Assembly (NCBI RefSeq): GCF_900114475.1
Contig: NZ_FOTE01000005.1
Coordinates: 248,001 to 312,000 of the forward strand
Direction: 5' to 3'
Length of the DNA: 64,000 bases
From: Paenibacillus sp. 1_12
GTDB taxonomy: Bacteria > Bacillota > Bacilli > Paenibacillales > NBRC-103111
In this document: positions 1-8,997 of the stretch, in pieces
How the letters are laid out: the number at the start of each line of letters is the position of its first letter
Position numbering within the stretch: the first letter of the stretch is position 1
The notes under the pieces: generated by a model
Databases searched by the model: none
Told to the model about the DNA's origin: nothing
What the model saw: only the letters and a program-made list of their open reading frames with translations
Position numbers and translations under genes: made by a program

Positions 1-207
1 CGTAAATGAAAGTCCCATGCTGTAGCCAAGTAATGACAAGCCCAAGTTTCGAAAAGATCCTGGCCAAGCCAGATTGCGGCGCGTGAACACATTCCAGAGC
101 AATACGGCCGTCAACGGTCCAAGCATCCAACTGAGTGGTACATGCAGCCAGGTGAACAGCAGCCCGCCTGCAAATGTGACAATTATCGTTTCAGCGATTC
201 GTTTCAA
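1..207 (-). CDS. AbrB-family membrane transporter, N-terminal part (cut by window edge)
   Basis: The reading frame stays open to the window edge, giving 69 N-terminal residues. The start is a TTG at 207, chosen because AAGAGGAG lies six bases upstream; no ATG fits. The peptide has a hydrophobic first segment and the motif LSWMLGPLTAVLLW, matching the 'proline/leucine then LGPL' repeat of the AbrB (ammonia monooxygenase-related) membrane protein family, whose members have about ten membrane segments and no well-settled substrate. It is transcribed leftwards out of the window, so the rest cannot be judged. The family call rests on one motif plus hydrophobicity. Confidence 0.65.
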   Translation of the reverse strand, partial: MKRIAETIIVTFAGGLLFTWLHVPLSWMLGPLTAVLLWNVFTRRNLAWPGSFRNLGLSLLGYSMGLSFT

Positions 208-372
208 AGCGACTCCTCTTTTCTTATTGCCGTATTAAAGCCATGCTTACCATTATAACAAATGAGCGAGGACGAACAAGGCTTTAATTTTCATATTTCC
301 TCATGAATGACCTCTATTTTTAGCTCTACCTGCACAATGGCTTCGCCGAAAACTTAGTAAATCTGATATAAT

Positions 373-414
373 AAAAAAGCCAAGCTTTCAGGCTGATGCC
401 TGTCCACTTGACTT
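373..414 (-). terminator. Rho-independent terminator of the oxidoreductase gene
   Basis: Read leftwards, the stem AAGTCAAG/CTTGGCTT continues through an inner CAGGC/GCCTG pair and is followed by a run of T. It lies 15 bases downstream of the stop codon at 429. Confidence 0.8.
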
Positions 415-428
415 GTCATTACATATCC

Positions 429-1715
429 TTAAAACTGTACCAGCTCGGAAACCTTAACCGGTAGTCCTGTCTTGATCGAACGATTACCTGCAATACCCGT
501 CAGGATTGACATCGCACCGTCTACATGCGAAGCTGCACGGTTGAAGCGATCATAATCCGGTTTACCGAACAGATCGTTAAGCAGCACAGGGTCGCCGCCG
601 CCATGTCCGCCCTTGCTTTCTGCCACATGAATTTCATAAGGTGCATCAAACATCGGATAAACGGTGATTTTCTTACCTTTAACCGCACCTTCCAGAGCTT
701 GATCGCCGCCAGAATTTACATAGGAAGCTTCAACAACCTCCATCTCGATCCGGCCTTTCGTACCGTTAAAGTTAACACGGAAGCCTTCCCAAGGGGAGTA
801 AGCAAACAGGTTATAAGTTAAAATTGCATTGCTGCGATATTTAACCATAACGCCCATAGTGTCTTCAATATTGATACCATCACCAAACACGCTTTGGTCA
901 CGGAAATATCCATCTTCTTTTTCCGCATCGAGGTACATAGCCTTCAGCTGCTCATTCTCTTGCATGTGAAGTGCAAAGGGATCATTCTTTGCATGTTCGC
1001 TGCCATGTGAACGTGAGTAGAACTCGGTAACTCCACGCTTCTCGGCATTTTCACGACCATAGAACATCAGATCGCCCAGTGCAAATACGGTAGCAGGCTG
1101 TGTGCCAAGCCAGAAGTTAACTAGATCGAAATGGTGTGTGGACTTGTGAACGAGCAAGCCACCGCTGTTACGCTTGTCACGGTGCCAACGACGGAAATAG
1201 TCAGCTCCATGCTTCGTATTCAGCATCCACTCAAAATGAACACTCGTTACGTCGCCAATAGCACCGTCCACGATCAACTCGCGAATCTTCGTGTTGTGCG
1301 GTGAGTAGCGGTAGTTAAAAGTTACACGCAGGTTTTGGCCTGTTCTCTTAACTGCATCCAAAATCTCCTGACATTTTTCTTCGTCAACTGTCATCGGTTT
1401 TTCTGAAATAACGTCACAGCCAAGCTCCATAGCGCGGATAATATAAGTATGGTGAGTACGGTCAACCGTTGTTACGATAACGATATCCGGCTTCACTTCT
1501 TTAATCATACGTTCAAAATCCTCTGATTTGTATGTTGGCAGTGGACCTACACCAAAAGGTGCAATTTTTGCATTAGCATAATCCATACGGGTTTGATTTA
1601 CATCGCAAAAAGCGACGAGATCAGATGTTTCTTTAAAATCCTCAACAATGGCTGTGTAGAAAAAAGCGGCGCGCCCACCAGTACCGACAAGCGCATATCT
1701 TTTACGTGCTGTCAT
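429..1715 (-). CDS. Gfo/Idh/MocA-family NAD(P)-dependent oxidoreductase
   Basis: This is a 428-residue soluble dehydrogenase. The N-terminal Rossmann fold begins at YALVGTGGRAA (GxGGxx nucleotide-binding loop), and EKPMTVDEE near residue 125 carries the EKP motif typical of the family. The C-terminal half is the substrate-binding alpha/beta domain. The frame is open further upstream, but the ATG at 1715 has GGGAGG seven to eight bases before it, so I start there. It is a single-gene unit with its own terminator, divergent from an AraC regulator across 136 bases, which suggests that regulator controls it. Family members oxidise sugars, inositols or glycosides; the substrate here cannot be read from the sequence. 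Confidence 0.9.
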   Translation of the reverse strand: MTARKRYALVGTGGRAAFFYTAIVEDFKETSDLVAFCDVNQTRMDYANAKIAPFGVGPLPTYKSEDFERMIKEVKPDIVIVTTVDRTHHTYIIRAMELGCDVISEKPMTVDEEKCQEILDAVKRTGQNLRVTFNYRYSPHNTKIRELIVDGAIGDVTSVHFEWMLNTKHGADYFRRWHRDKRNSGGLLVHKSTHHFDLVNFWLGTQPATVFALGDLMFYGRENAEKRGVTEFYSRSHGSEHAKNDPFALHMQENEQLKAMYLDAEKEDGYFRDQSVFGDGINIEDTMGVMVKYRSNAILTYNLFAYSPWEGFRVNFNGTKGRIEMEVVEASYVNSGGDQALEGAVKGKKITVYPMFDAPYEIHVAESKGGHGGGDPVLLNDLFGKPDYDRFNRAASHVDGAMSILTGIAGNRSIKTGLPVKVSELVQF

Positions 1716-1851
1716 CTGTATTTCCTCCCTTGTCTGTGCTATTGTGAGTATAGCGCAATAAATACATGAAAACAGCACGAAAATTGCTTACATTTCATTT
1801 TTTCCACTTATATTGCTATTACACCAGTTAAGAAAGTGGGTTGCCTTCACA
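1716..1851. promoter_or_regulatory. Divergent promoter region between oxidoreductase and AraC regulator
   Basis: This 136-base spacer must hold both promoters. On the minus strand a TATACT (-10-like) lies upstream of the oxidoreductase without a good -35 hexamer, as expected for an activator-dependent promoter. The 14-base element AAAAAATGAAATGT lies on the minus strand at 1803-1790, its end 75 bases from the start codon at 1715. The same 14 bases occur at the same distance before the oxidoreductase at 19750. Confidence 0.55.
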
Positions 1852-2712
1852 ATGACCGTTTCTAACAATCAAAAACCATTCATTCATACAGAAAAAGACC
1901 TTTTTTATCTGGATCATAATATTCGTATCGGACCTTATACCATGCCCCAAAATCATGCCCATAATTCCTACGAAATTTATTATCTGCGCTCTGGGGAACG
2001 GTATTATTTTATTAAAGACCGCTCTTACCACGTTCGAAAGGGAGATATCGTTCTCATACAGCCCAATGTGCTGCATAAAACGATGCAGGCCGAGTTCCCT
2101 AACCATGAGCGGATTTTGATTAATTTCCGTGAAGACTTTATTAATGGGATTCATCAGGAAATTGTACCTGACCTGCTGCGACTCTTTGATGAACAGCCCG
2201 TCATCCATCCGAATCCAAGAGAGCTTTCCATCGTGGAGTCTATTATAGAAAAAATGATGCGCGAGCAAAAGCTTGCAGAGCCAGGAGCCGCAGGTTATAA
2301 CAAGCTGCTGCTAAGCGAGCTGCTGCTGCTCTTGTATCGTCATGCCGAGCAAACCGGGCGTACAAGCCTGCCTGCCGAGCATCCAACCACACTTCACCGC
2401 AAGGTGTCCGATATCGTTAAATATATTAATGAGCATTTTCGTGAGCCGCTCAGCTTGAAAGCACTTGCCGAGCATTTTCACATTTCTTCTTATTACTTGT
2501 GCCGTATATATAAAGAAGTGACGGGCTTCACTGTCATAGAGTATGTCAATCAGCTGCGCGTGCAGGAAGCACAAAAGCTGCTAAAAACGACTCGTTATTC
2601 GGTCACAGGTATAACCGAGAAGGTCGGGTTTGAGAGCAGCACGCATTTTGGCCGAATATTCAAGTCGTTATGCGGTCTATCTCCGCTTCAGTATCGTAAA
2701 TGGAATGGATAA
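1852..2712 (+). CDS. AraC-family transcriptional regulator (cupin sensor plus HTH)
   Basis: This 286-residue protein has an N-terminal cupin-like sensor (roughly residues 15-150, with HAHNSYEIYYL and a later VLHKTMQ histidine stretch) and a C-terminal pair of AraC helix-turn-helix motifs. The first HTH contains PLSLKALAEHFHISSYYLCR; the second contains VTGITEKVGFESSTHFGRIF. The frame allows a TTG 39 bases earlier, but the ATG at 1852 leaves the cupin complete and avoids reading into the promoter. The ribosome site is weak (AAGTGGG, long spacing). Such regulators usually activate a neighbouring sugar gene on binding its substrate; the divergent oxidoreductase is the obvious target. Confidence 0.9.
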   Translation: MTVSNNQKPFIHTEKDLFYLDHNIRIGPYTMPQNHAHNSYEIYYLRSGERYYFIKDRSYHVRKGDIVLIQPNVLHKTMQAEFPNHERILINFREDFINGIHQEIVPDLLRLFDEQPVIHPNPRELSIVESIIEKMMREQKLAEPGAAGYNKLLLSELLLLLYRHAEQTGRTSLPAEHPTTLHRKVSDIVKYINEHFREPLSLKALAEHFHISSYYLCRIYKEVTGFTVIEYVNQLRVQEAQKLLKTTRYSVTGITEKVGFESSTHFGRIFKSLCGLSPLQYRKWNG

Positions 2713-2763
2713 ATCGAATTCAGAGAGGCGCTTCCTTCTTAATCATCATGATTTGTGGTAAAA

Positions 2764-2788
2764 TGACTGTTATATAGTCACATATAAC
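2764..2788. promoter_or_regulatory. Two interlocked palindromes, candidate PadR operator
   Basis: TGACT-7-AGTCA (2764-2780) interlocks with a perfect GTTATAT-6-ATATAAC dyad (2769-2788). Both sit 45-70 bases before the PadR start codon, where an autoregulatory operator would be expected. Assignment to PadR is by position. Confidence 0.45.
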
Positions 2789-2832
2789 TAATTGTTTATA
2801 TAGATGAATGAACTCAAAGAGGTGGCTTTAGG

Positions 2833-3351
2833 ATGGACGAGCGCGAATTGCTGGTTTTGGGATTGTTAATGACGCAGAGCCAGCATGGTTATAAAATCAA
2901 TGAATTTATTGAAAACAATTTGGGTCGAGTATCTGACATGAAAAAGGCGACAGCCTACTCCATACTGAAACGGTTGAATCAGAACGGTTATGTCGATGTT
3001 ACCATAGAGCAAGAGGGCAATCGGCCTCCACGGCAAATCTATACGATCACGCCAAACGGTAATGAACAGTTCAAGCTGCTGCTGAGGATGACCTTATCAA
3101 GCTTAGACAATGTAACCCCTTCCGGTGATATCGGGTTTATGTTTATTGATCATCTGAGTACAGCAGAAGCTGTCGAGCTGATTGAGCTTAAGCTGCAAAA
3201 AGTTGATCTTCTCATAAAAAGCCTAGCTTCTGTTCCACAGCATGGGCATCGAACTGGAATCGATTTATCGATTCAACATCGAATTACTTTACTTGAATGC
3301 GAAAAGGCATGGTTATCCAAGCTTATTTTTGAAATGAACAGCAGCATCTGA
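2833..3351 (+). CDS. PadR-family transcriptional regulator
   Basis: This 172-residue protein opens with the PadR winged helix: ELLVLGLL, then QHGYKINEFIE, the recognition segment TAYSILKRLNQNGYV, and the wing with RQIYTITPNG (residues 1 to about 80). The remainder is a helical dimerisation tail typical of the longer PadR type. The ATG at 2833 has AGAGGTGG upstream. The gene stands alone: the AraC gene ends 120 bases before it and a bidirectional terminator follows. PadR proteins repress stress or transport genes and often themselves; the effector is unknown here. Confidence 0.88.
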   Translation: MDERELLVLGLLMTQSQHGYKINEFIENNLGRVSDMKKATAYSILKRLNQNGYVDVTIEQEGNRPPRQIYTITPNGNEQFKLLLRMTLSSLDNVTPSGDIGFMFIDHLSTAEAVELIELKLQKVDLLIKSLASVPQHGHRTGIDLSIQHRITLLECEKAWLSKLIFEMNSSI

Positions 3352-3437
3352 ATATGCAGCACCTTATTTTATAACAAAGACTACATTTCAGCTAGATGGT
3401 TGCTGCCGATAGATGAGCATATATAAGGTAGTACAAA

Positions 3438-3484
3438 AAAAACCTTTCCTTTGTAAATGGCATTTACAAAAAGTAAAGGTTTCT
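3438..3484. terminator. Bidirectional terminator between PadR and aminopeptidase genes
   Basis: An imperfect long stem (AAACCTTT...AAAGGTTT with TTTGTAAATG/CATTTACAAA inside) is flanked by A-rich and T-rich tracts. It sits between two convergent genes. Confidence 0.75.
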
Positions 3485-3500
3485 TTGTGTACGTTTATAC

Positions 3501-4616
3501 TTATACCAGATTTTCTGGATTCAGCTGTTCCAGCTCTGGAATGACAAATCGACCATCCTTACGAATGAGCACATCGTCAAAGTAAATTTCACCGCCACCG
3601 AATTCCGGACGCTGAATCAATACCATATCCCAGTGAACAGAGGAACGGTTCGTGTTGTCTGCATCCTCATAAGCATTACCCGGTGTAAAATGGATGCTGC
3701 CATCGATCTTCTCATCGAACAAAATATCCTTCATCGGCTGCTTAATGTACGGGTTCACCCCAATTGCAAACTCTCCAATATAACGCGCGCCCTCATCCGT
3801 ATCCAAAATTTCGTTCAACCGTTTCGTATTGTTGCTAGTTGCTTCAACAATCTTGCCATTCTCAAAGCGCAGCATGACGTTTTCAAAGGACGTACCTGTA
3901 TAAATCGTAGGCGCGTTATAAGTGATGACGCCATTTACCGAATTTTTGACTGGCGCTGTGAATACTTCACCATCCGGGATGTTGTGAGTACCTGCGCAGG
4001 GGATAGCAGGAATATCTTTAATGGAAAAGCTCAAATCGGTTCCTTGTGCGACCAAACGCACCTTATCCGTGCGGTTCATCAACGAAACGAGCGACTCCAT
4101 GGCTATTGCCATTTTGCTATAATCCAGATTACACACCTGGAAGTAAAAGTCCTCGAAAGCTTCGGTACTCGTATTAGACAACTGAGCCATTGATGCGTTA
4201 GGGTAGCGCATTACACACCATTTGGTATGATTGACGCGCTGCTCGACGACTGGACGCTGATACTCCTGAACATACAGCTTCATTTTTTCCTCAGGTACAT
4301 CCGATGTTTCTGTGATATTGTCACCGCTTCGTATCGCCAAATAAGCCTGCATGCGTTTCATTCTGGCAAGCTCCAGATCTCGCAGTGTATGATATTGCTC
4401 TTTGGTACCACCCAGCATTAAGCTCCGGGTTACCGCAGGGTCACGAAGCTCGATAAAAGGATGCCCGCCAGCCGCGTACACTTCCTCAATCAAACATTTG
4501 GTTAACTCCTGGTCTTTCACTCCGATCATTTCAATCAGTATATGTTCACCCGGCTGCAAATTCACGGAATACCGAATTAAATTGTTAGCAAAGATTTTCA
4601 GTCGCGGATCTCTCAT
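3501..4616 (-). CDS. M29-family metallo-aminopeptidase (AmpS/PepS type)
   Basis: This 371-residue cytoplasmic aminopeptidase removes N-terminal residues from peptides using two metal ions. Family landmarks are IPDGEVFTAP near the middle (metal-binding Glu), ARYIGEFAIGVNP, and FTPGNAYEDADNTNRSSVHWDM near the end, where the His-x-Asp ligands lie. The start at 4616 is set by AGGAGAG upstream; the open frame extends 16 codons further but that part is not family-like. The length fits the shorter M29 enzymes of Firmicutes. It is monocistronic and lies downstream of the efe iron operon in the same direction, with a weak hairpin between. Confidence 0.9.
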   Translation of the reverse strand: MRDPRLKIFANNLIRYSVNLQPGEHILIEMIGVKDQELTKCLIEEVYAAGGHPFIELRDPAVTRSLMLGGTKEQYHTLRDLELARMKRMQAYLAIRSGDNITETSDVPEEKMKLYVQEYQRPVVEQRVNHTKWCVMRYPNASMAQLSNTSTEAFEDFYFQVCNLDYSKMAIAMESLVSLMNRTDKVRLVAQGTDLSFSIKDIPAIPCAGTHNIPDGEVFTAPVKNSVNGVITYNAPTIYTGTSFENVMLRFENGKIVEATSNNTKRLNEILDTDEGARYIGEFAIGVNPYIKQPMKDILFDEKIDGSIHFTPGNAYEDADNTNRSSVHWDMVLIQRPEFGGGEIYFDDVLIRKDGRFVIPELEQLNPENLV

Positions 4617-4701
4617 TCCAGCATCTCTCCTCATTATGTACCTATTTCTAACTAATGTAACCAATTTTCAGCCAAACATCAACTTTCCAACAACCATATC
4701 T

Positions 4702-4733
4702 AAGATGCCTGCTGCTTAACGGCAAGGCATCTT
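4702..4733 (-). terminator. Hairpin downstream of efeU, possible terminator
   Basis: AAGATGCCT and AGGCATCTT form a nine-base stem 40 bases after the efeU stop. There is no clear T-run on the minus strand, so efficient termination is uncertain. Confidence 0.4.
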
Positions 4734-4771
4734 GGATTATAACCGAATATATATCCGCGAGCAATTCGATT

Positions 4772-6556
4772 TCAAGCGGCACTTTTCTTTTTCAATTCCG
4801 TTCGTATCATTTGTAGTGCTACGACCAGCAATATAAACAATTGTGTACATGTTGTTTCCCAAGTCGGATACAGGCCAAGCCAGGTCCAGGTTGGAAGAAC
4901 GGATGATGAGTGTGCCGACAACTGCCCTGCCACCTGCAACGAATGGATGCTTTGACCCAGAAATTTAAATACCAGGTAATAAATAAGCAGTGTGGCAACC
5001 AGAAAAAATGGACGAATCGGTAGTTTTACGCTTCCTTTAATGACTATTATTCCGAGTACGATCAAAACAATTAATGCGCCACCGATACCTGTGATAAGCT
5101 GTAAAGGTTCAATAGAAGGCGCGATTCCGATATAAAAGATAGTCGTTTCTGCTCCTTCTCTCAGAATAGCCAGACCCGCTACGAGAAACAACGACCATAA
5201 ATTACCTTTCGCAAGCGCCATTCCCATCCTTTGATGTATATATTGGTTCCAAGCTTGCACTTTTGATTTCCCATGAAGCCAAGCTCCGACTGTCAACATC
5301 ATAAGGACGGATAATAAACCCGTATACCCTTCTATCATTTCACGAGTTGTACCGGCCGATACGCTGGCAAGAGCATAGGTGAGGACTACCGCTAATACCC
5401 CACTCAAGAGAAGACCTGTTGCAGCGCCTCCCCATACCCATTTGGTTTTGTCGTGATTGCCTGAACGGTTCAGAAAAGCAATCAAGGCTGCCAATACCAG
5501 TAAAGCTTCTACACCTTCCCGCAGCAAGATCAAGGCTGCATCCCAAGCTGTGTATGCCGATGTAACCATATAGGGTTCCAGCTCTTGCACCATGGTAGCA
5601 ATAACGGATGAAGCCTGATCTCCTTTCGGTGGAACTGACAACAAGTAGCCTGAAGCCTCAGCCATTTGATTTTCGATTCGGGTATAGGTTTCAGGAGAAC
5701 GCGTAAGCACTGCTCCTTCCACAGAAGGCCATAATCGAATAAAAGCTTGCATCTTCTCACCAGCAGCAGGATACTGTCCTCCATGTATGGCCTCCTGTGC
5801 TTGATTAAGCAGCTGCTGAGCATCTGCAACGGAGCGCGAACTGGTCTCGGTTCTAGTTGGAGCTACTTTCCCGTTCGAATAATCCTCTATCGTCTTTGCT
5901 AATTCAGTCATACTTGCAATAGCTGCTTCCAACCGAGGCGGTTCAGCCTGTAGTGAAATTCGAGTCAGACTCGATTGGGTTTCAATATCGCTGTAAACTG
6001 CTGCTTGATCAGAACGAATGACATTCTCTACCTTGAGCCATTGGTTGTTAAACCGTTTATATTCACTTTGTGCCTTTTGCAGTTGATTGTGCTGCAGGGC
6101 ATCCAAGCTTTGCTGGAGTATGGGCAGCAGTGATTTGGCTGTTGATTTGCCATCCCCCTTATTTCCACTACTCTCTTGAGAAGTCACATAGGCTTCTGTC
6201 GCTTTAGTTAGTTTTGAAAAGGCCTGATAAGCAGGGTCAGGCTTGCCCTCAGCCTCTCCAAGCGCCTGCTTGGCTACTGCCAAGGCATCATTCACATTAC
6301 GAGTAAGCTCGGAATCAGGCGGGTTTAACGCTTTCCACTTTACTTGCAGCTCTTCGAGTTCTCCAGCAGCTTGTTTCCAATCCTTCTGACCGGCGTGAAC
6401 TAAAGCTCCTCCTGTTAAAGGAAGAAGCTCCTTTATTGCAGAATCATCCACAGCCGCTGCGAAGCCTCGCCCACCTAACGCAAGCAACAATAAGAGTGAT
6501 ACTGTCATGAACAGAAAGACGACTTTCCCCGTTAATAATCCTTGAACCTTGCTCAT
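4772..6556 (-). CDS. efeU: FTR1-family high-affinity iron permease EfeU with extracytoplasmic domain
   Basis: This 594-residue membrane permease is the pore of the EfeUOB ferrous/ferric iron importer. An N-terminal signal segment (FLFMTVSLLLLLALGG) is followed by about 300 residues of helical extracytoplasmic domain, then about seven membrane segments. The two iron-binding REXXE motifs of the family are present: LREGVEALLVL (about residue 345) and LREGAETTIFY (about 465). It starts 21 bases after efeB ends, so it is the last gene of the efeO-efeB-efeU operon under Fur sites at 8798-8844. The long N-terminal domain, absent from E. coli EfeU, is common in Gram-positive FTR1 proteins. Confidence 0.93.
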   Translation of the reverse strand: MSKVQGLLTGKVVFLFMTVSLLLLLALGGRGFAAAVDDSAIKELLPLTGGALVHAGQKDWKQAAGELEELQVKWKALNPPDSELTRNVNDALAVAKQALGEAEGKPDPAYQAFSKLTKATEAYVTSQESSGNKGDGKSTAKSLLPILQQSLDALQHNQLQKAQSEYKRFNNQWLKVENVIRSDQAAVYSDIETQSSLTRISLQAEPPRLEAAIASMTELAKTIEDYSNGKVAPTRTETSSRSVADAQQLLNQAQEAIHGGQYPAAGEKMQAFIRLWPSVEGAVLTRSPETYTRIENQMAEASGYLLSVPPKGDQASSVIATMVQELEPYMVTSAYTAWDAALILLREGVEALLVLAALIAFLNRSGNHDKTKWVWGGAATGLLLSGVLAVVLTYALASVSAGTTREMIEGYTGLLSVLMMLTVGAWLHGKSKVQAWNQYIHQRMGMALAKGNLWSLFLVAGLAILREGAETTIFYIGIAPSIEPLQLITGIGGALIVLIVLGIIVIKGSVKLPIRPFFLVATLLIYYLVFKFLGQSIHSLQVAGQLSAHSSSVLPTWTWLGLYPTWETTCTQLFILLVVALQMIRTELKKKSAA

Positions 6557-6577
6557 TCCTGTCCTCCCTCTCCGAAT

Positions 6578-7906
6578 TTATCCTTCGAGCAGTGCTTGCC
6601 CCAGATACCCATGCTCCCGGACTCCAGTAAAGCAAGCAAAAACAGCACTGCCGACGTGTGAGATATATTCGTTCAATTTATCCTGCATGGCCAATCGCTG
6701 CTGAATAGGGATAAATTGCTTAGCGAGGTCCCGCTGGTAGCTAATAAAAAAAAGTCCAGCATCCAACTGACCTGTTTGATGGTCAATACCACTGGAATAA
6801 GAATATGAGCGACGCAGGATTTTTTCTTTCCCATCCGAGTTCGCCAGTCTGACATGAGAGGTCATAGGTATGAGAGGCTGTCCATCTGATCCCTTGGCAT
6901 CCAATGGTAGAGAATCAAATTCATTCTTCCTTCCAAGTGGGGCCCCAGAATCCCGATAACGACCGAAAGTAGCTTCCTGATCTCCAAGCGTAGATCGATC
7001 CCATACTTCGATGCGCATACGGATGCGTCTCACCGCCATATAACTGCCACCCGCCATCCAGTTGGGACCATCAGAAGATTGCGTCCAAATGAGATCGTTC
7101 ATTAATTCACTATTCGTTACATCCGGATTGCCAGTCCCGTCTTTGAAGCCAAGTAAGTTTCTCGGAGTCTCATTCGGGCTGCCGGCTGCTCCTGTTCTTT
7201 GGAATCCCTCTTGCGTCCAACGCAGCACCGCTTTACCTCTGGCAATACGTGTAAGATTACGAATAGCATGAAAAGCGACCTGAAGGTCGTCGGAACAGAC
7301 CTGCACGCCGATATCTCCACCACACCATTCTTTTCGAAGATTATCTCCTTTAAATCGCGGTAAATCTGTCAGCCCATCAGGCTTTTTAGATGATAATCCA
7401 AATCGGGCATCAAAAAAAGAAGGGCTCACTCCAAACGTAATTGTTGTTTTGGATGGACTTAAGCCAACAGCCTCCCCTGTATCGGCAGGTGGATGTTTCG
7501 GATTCGTGTTCTCTGTTCCGACAGGTTCCCCCGAACACATCAGCGCAGAGGCAGATGTCCACGCTTTGAACAGTTCTACAACTTCGCTTAGACTTGCCGT
7601 GCTTAAATCATATGAAGCAAAACAAAGGAAATTTTGAGAAGGCGTAAGTATCCCTGCCTGGTTCGTGCCATAGAAAGGGATACGGTCACTTGCTGCGTTA
7701 GGGGTCCCACTTAACGATTTGAACCCCATTTGAGTTCCAGCTAATACGCCCCCAATACCGAGCGATCCTATGAGTAGACCCATTCCCCCTGCTCCAGCCA
7801 TCTTCAGCATATCCCGTCTGGAAATCGGGGTACCCTTCTTTTCTAATTCCGCGCTTCCATCTGTGGCCACTTGCTTTTTAGGTATATCGTCCATATCTTT
7901 AAGCAC
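6578..7906 (-). CDS. efeB: EfeB, Tat-exported DyP-type haem peroxidase of the iron importer
   Basis: This 442-residue DyP-type peroxidase oxidises ferrous iron or removes iron from haem at the cell surface. SRRDMLKMAGAGG near residue 29 is a twin-arginine export signal. The DyP fingerprint GFKDGTGNPD (GxxDG, with the catalytic Asp) lies mid-protein. The haem-ligand region SHVRLAN and the late GLFFISYQRD segment also match. The GTG at 7906 overlaps the efeO stop and implies translational coupling; an in-frame ATG at 7894 is the alternative and neither has a strong ribosome site. It is flanked by efeO and efeU, completing the trio. Confidence 0.93.
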   Translation of the reverse strand: MLKDMDDIPKKQVATDGSAELEKKGTPISRRDMLKMAGAGGMGLLIGSLGIGGVLAGTQMGFKSLSGTPNAASDRIPFYGTNQAGILTPSQNFLCFASYDLSTASLSEVVELFKAWTSASALMCSGEPVGTENTNPKHPPADTGEAVGLSPSKTTITFGVSPSFFDARFGLSSKKPDGLTDLPRFKGDNLRKEWCGGDIGVQVCSDDLQVAFHAIRNLTRIARGKAVLRWTQEGFQRTGAAGSPNETPRNLLGFKDGTGNPDVTNSELMNDLIWTQSSDGPNWMAGGSYMAVRRIRMRIEVWDRSTLGDQEATFGRYRDSGAPLGRKNEFDSLPLDAKGSDGQPLIPMTSHVRLANSDGKEKILRRSYSYSSGIDHQTGQLDAGLFFISYQRDLAKQFIPIQQRLAMQDKLNEYISHVGSAVFACFTGVREHGYLGQALLEG

Positions 7907-8753
7907 CCAGCTTTTTACCCATATTGGATAACGGTTCAGCTAATGAATCTACAGCTTGACTGAGTTTTTTCGTTTGCTCCGGCTTCAACTCATCATACAG
8001 CACATATCCGCCATTCTTCTTGTATGAGGAAAGTTCAGTTGTCAGAGCGGTAAAGCGGCTCTCGATCGTTTTGGCCAAATCAGCATCCTTCTTCTGAAGC
8101 TCCGGCTTTAGCAGCTCGAATATTTTCGCGGCACCTTCTACATTTGCAGCAAAATCATACAAATCCGTACGGGAATACCTTTCTTCCTCACCGGTTACTT
8201 TTGTTGAAGATACTTCATTCAGCAGTTCAACAGCTCCGGTTAGCAGAATGCTCGGATCGATCTCAACGGTCTCCACTTTGGCACGCAGCAGCTTGCTGTC
8301 GCTTAAGAGAGTGTCCGCAATGGTTTCCATTCCTTTAGTCGTCTTATCTACCCATAGGCTCTTCTCAATGCGGTGATAGCCTTTCCAATCTTTCTCATCC
8401 ACGTCACCTTCACGTGCGTCAATATTCGGGTCCAAGTCGCCGAAAGATTCAGCTATTGGCTCAATGCGCTCATAAAACATCCGCGCTGGCGCATAAAGCT
8501 CTTGACTCTTCTTCAAATCCCCAGCTTTTACCGCTGTTACAAATTCAGTAGTTGCTTTTACAAAGGCATCTGACTGTTCAATAACGTATTTACGGTATTG
8601 CTCTACCTCTTTTTTTAATTCTACACTCTCACTTCCAGGTTTTCCGATTTCTGATTTGGCTGTAGATTGAGCATCGTTAGAATTGAAGCTGCAACCTGAA
8701 AATAAAAGTGATGAGCAAAGAACTGCTGCTGTAATGACATTACGAGTCTGCAT
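7899..8753 (-). CDS. efeO: EfeO/EfeM-type iron-binding lipoprotein (M75 imelysin-like)
   Basis: This 284-residue lipoprotein is the first gene of the iron-import operon. The signal peptide ends in the lipobox LLFSGC, so it should be anchored outside the membrane. The M75 domain carries GYHRIEKSLW, holding the HxxE metal-binding motif. It lacks the cupredoxin domain of E. coli EfeO, so it matches the short EfeM form that hands iron to the permease. I chose the ATG at 8753, 11 bases after GGGAG; a GTG at 8765 would abut the ribosome site. Two Fur boxes and a promoter lie upstream. Confidence 0.92.
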   Translation of the reverse strand: MQTRNVITAAVLCSSLLFSGCSFNSNDAQSTAKSEIGKPGSESVELKKEVEQYRKYVIEQSDAFVKATTEFVTAVKAGDLKKSQELYAPARMFYERIEPIAESFGDLDPNIDAREGDVDEKDWKGYHRIEKSLWVDKTTKGMETIADTLLSDSKLLRAKVETVEIDPSILLTGAVELLNEVSSTKVTGEEERYSRTDLYDFAANVEGAAKIFELLKPELQKKDADLAKTIESRFTALTTELSSYKKNGGYVLYDELKPEQTKKLSQAVDSLAEPLSNMGKKLGA

Positions 8754-8797
8754 AAGAAAGGACACTCCCTATAATTAATGATGAAAACTAGTTCCGT

Positions 8798-8812
8798 TGA
8801 GAATTGATCTCA
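8798..8812. promoter_or_regulatory. Fur-box-like site, proximal, efe operon
   Basis: TGAGAATTGATCTCA has the outer symmetry of a Fur site (TGAGA/TCTCA) but several mismatches to TGATAATNATTATCA. It lies near the expected transcription start of efeO, just downstream of the -10 element. Confidence 0.55.
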
Positions 8813-8829
8813 ATAGAAAATATCATAGT

Positions 8830-8844
8830 TGAGAATAATTATCA
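8830..8844. promoter_or_regulatory. Fur box, distal, efe operon, overlapping the promoter
   Basis: TGAGAATAATTATCA matches the 7-1-7 consensus TGATAATNATTATCA at all but one position. On the minus strand a candidate promoter TTGATA (8845-8840), 17 bases, TATTTT (8822-8817) overlaps it, so Fur-Fe would block RNA polymerase. Confidence 0.8.
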
Positions 8845-8997
8845 ATAGACCTTTTCCGTAATTTCAATGCCAATTATTACAATTTAAGGAACTCTTTTAA
8901 AAATTCCATTATTGACAATGCAGGTTTTGGGGTAAAGCTATCTTAGAGGTTGAATAGCTGCACCTGTATTATGAAATGAATACAAAGGGAGGCACTT

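Noticed and set aside
3633-4193. 186-codon open frame on the plus strand
   Set aside because: Antisense to the well-supported M29 aminopeptidase.
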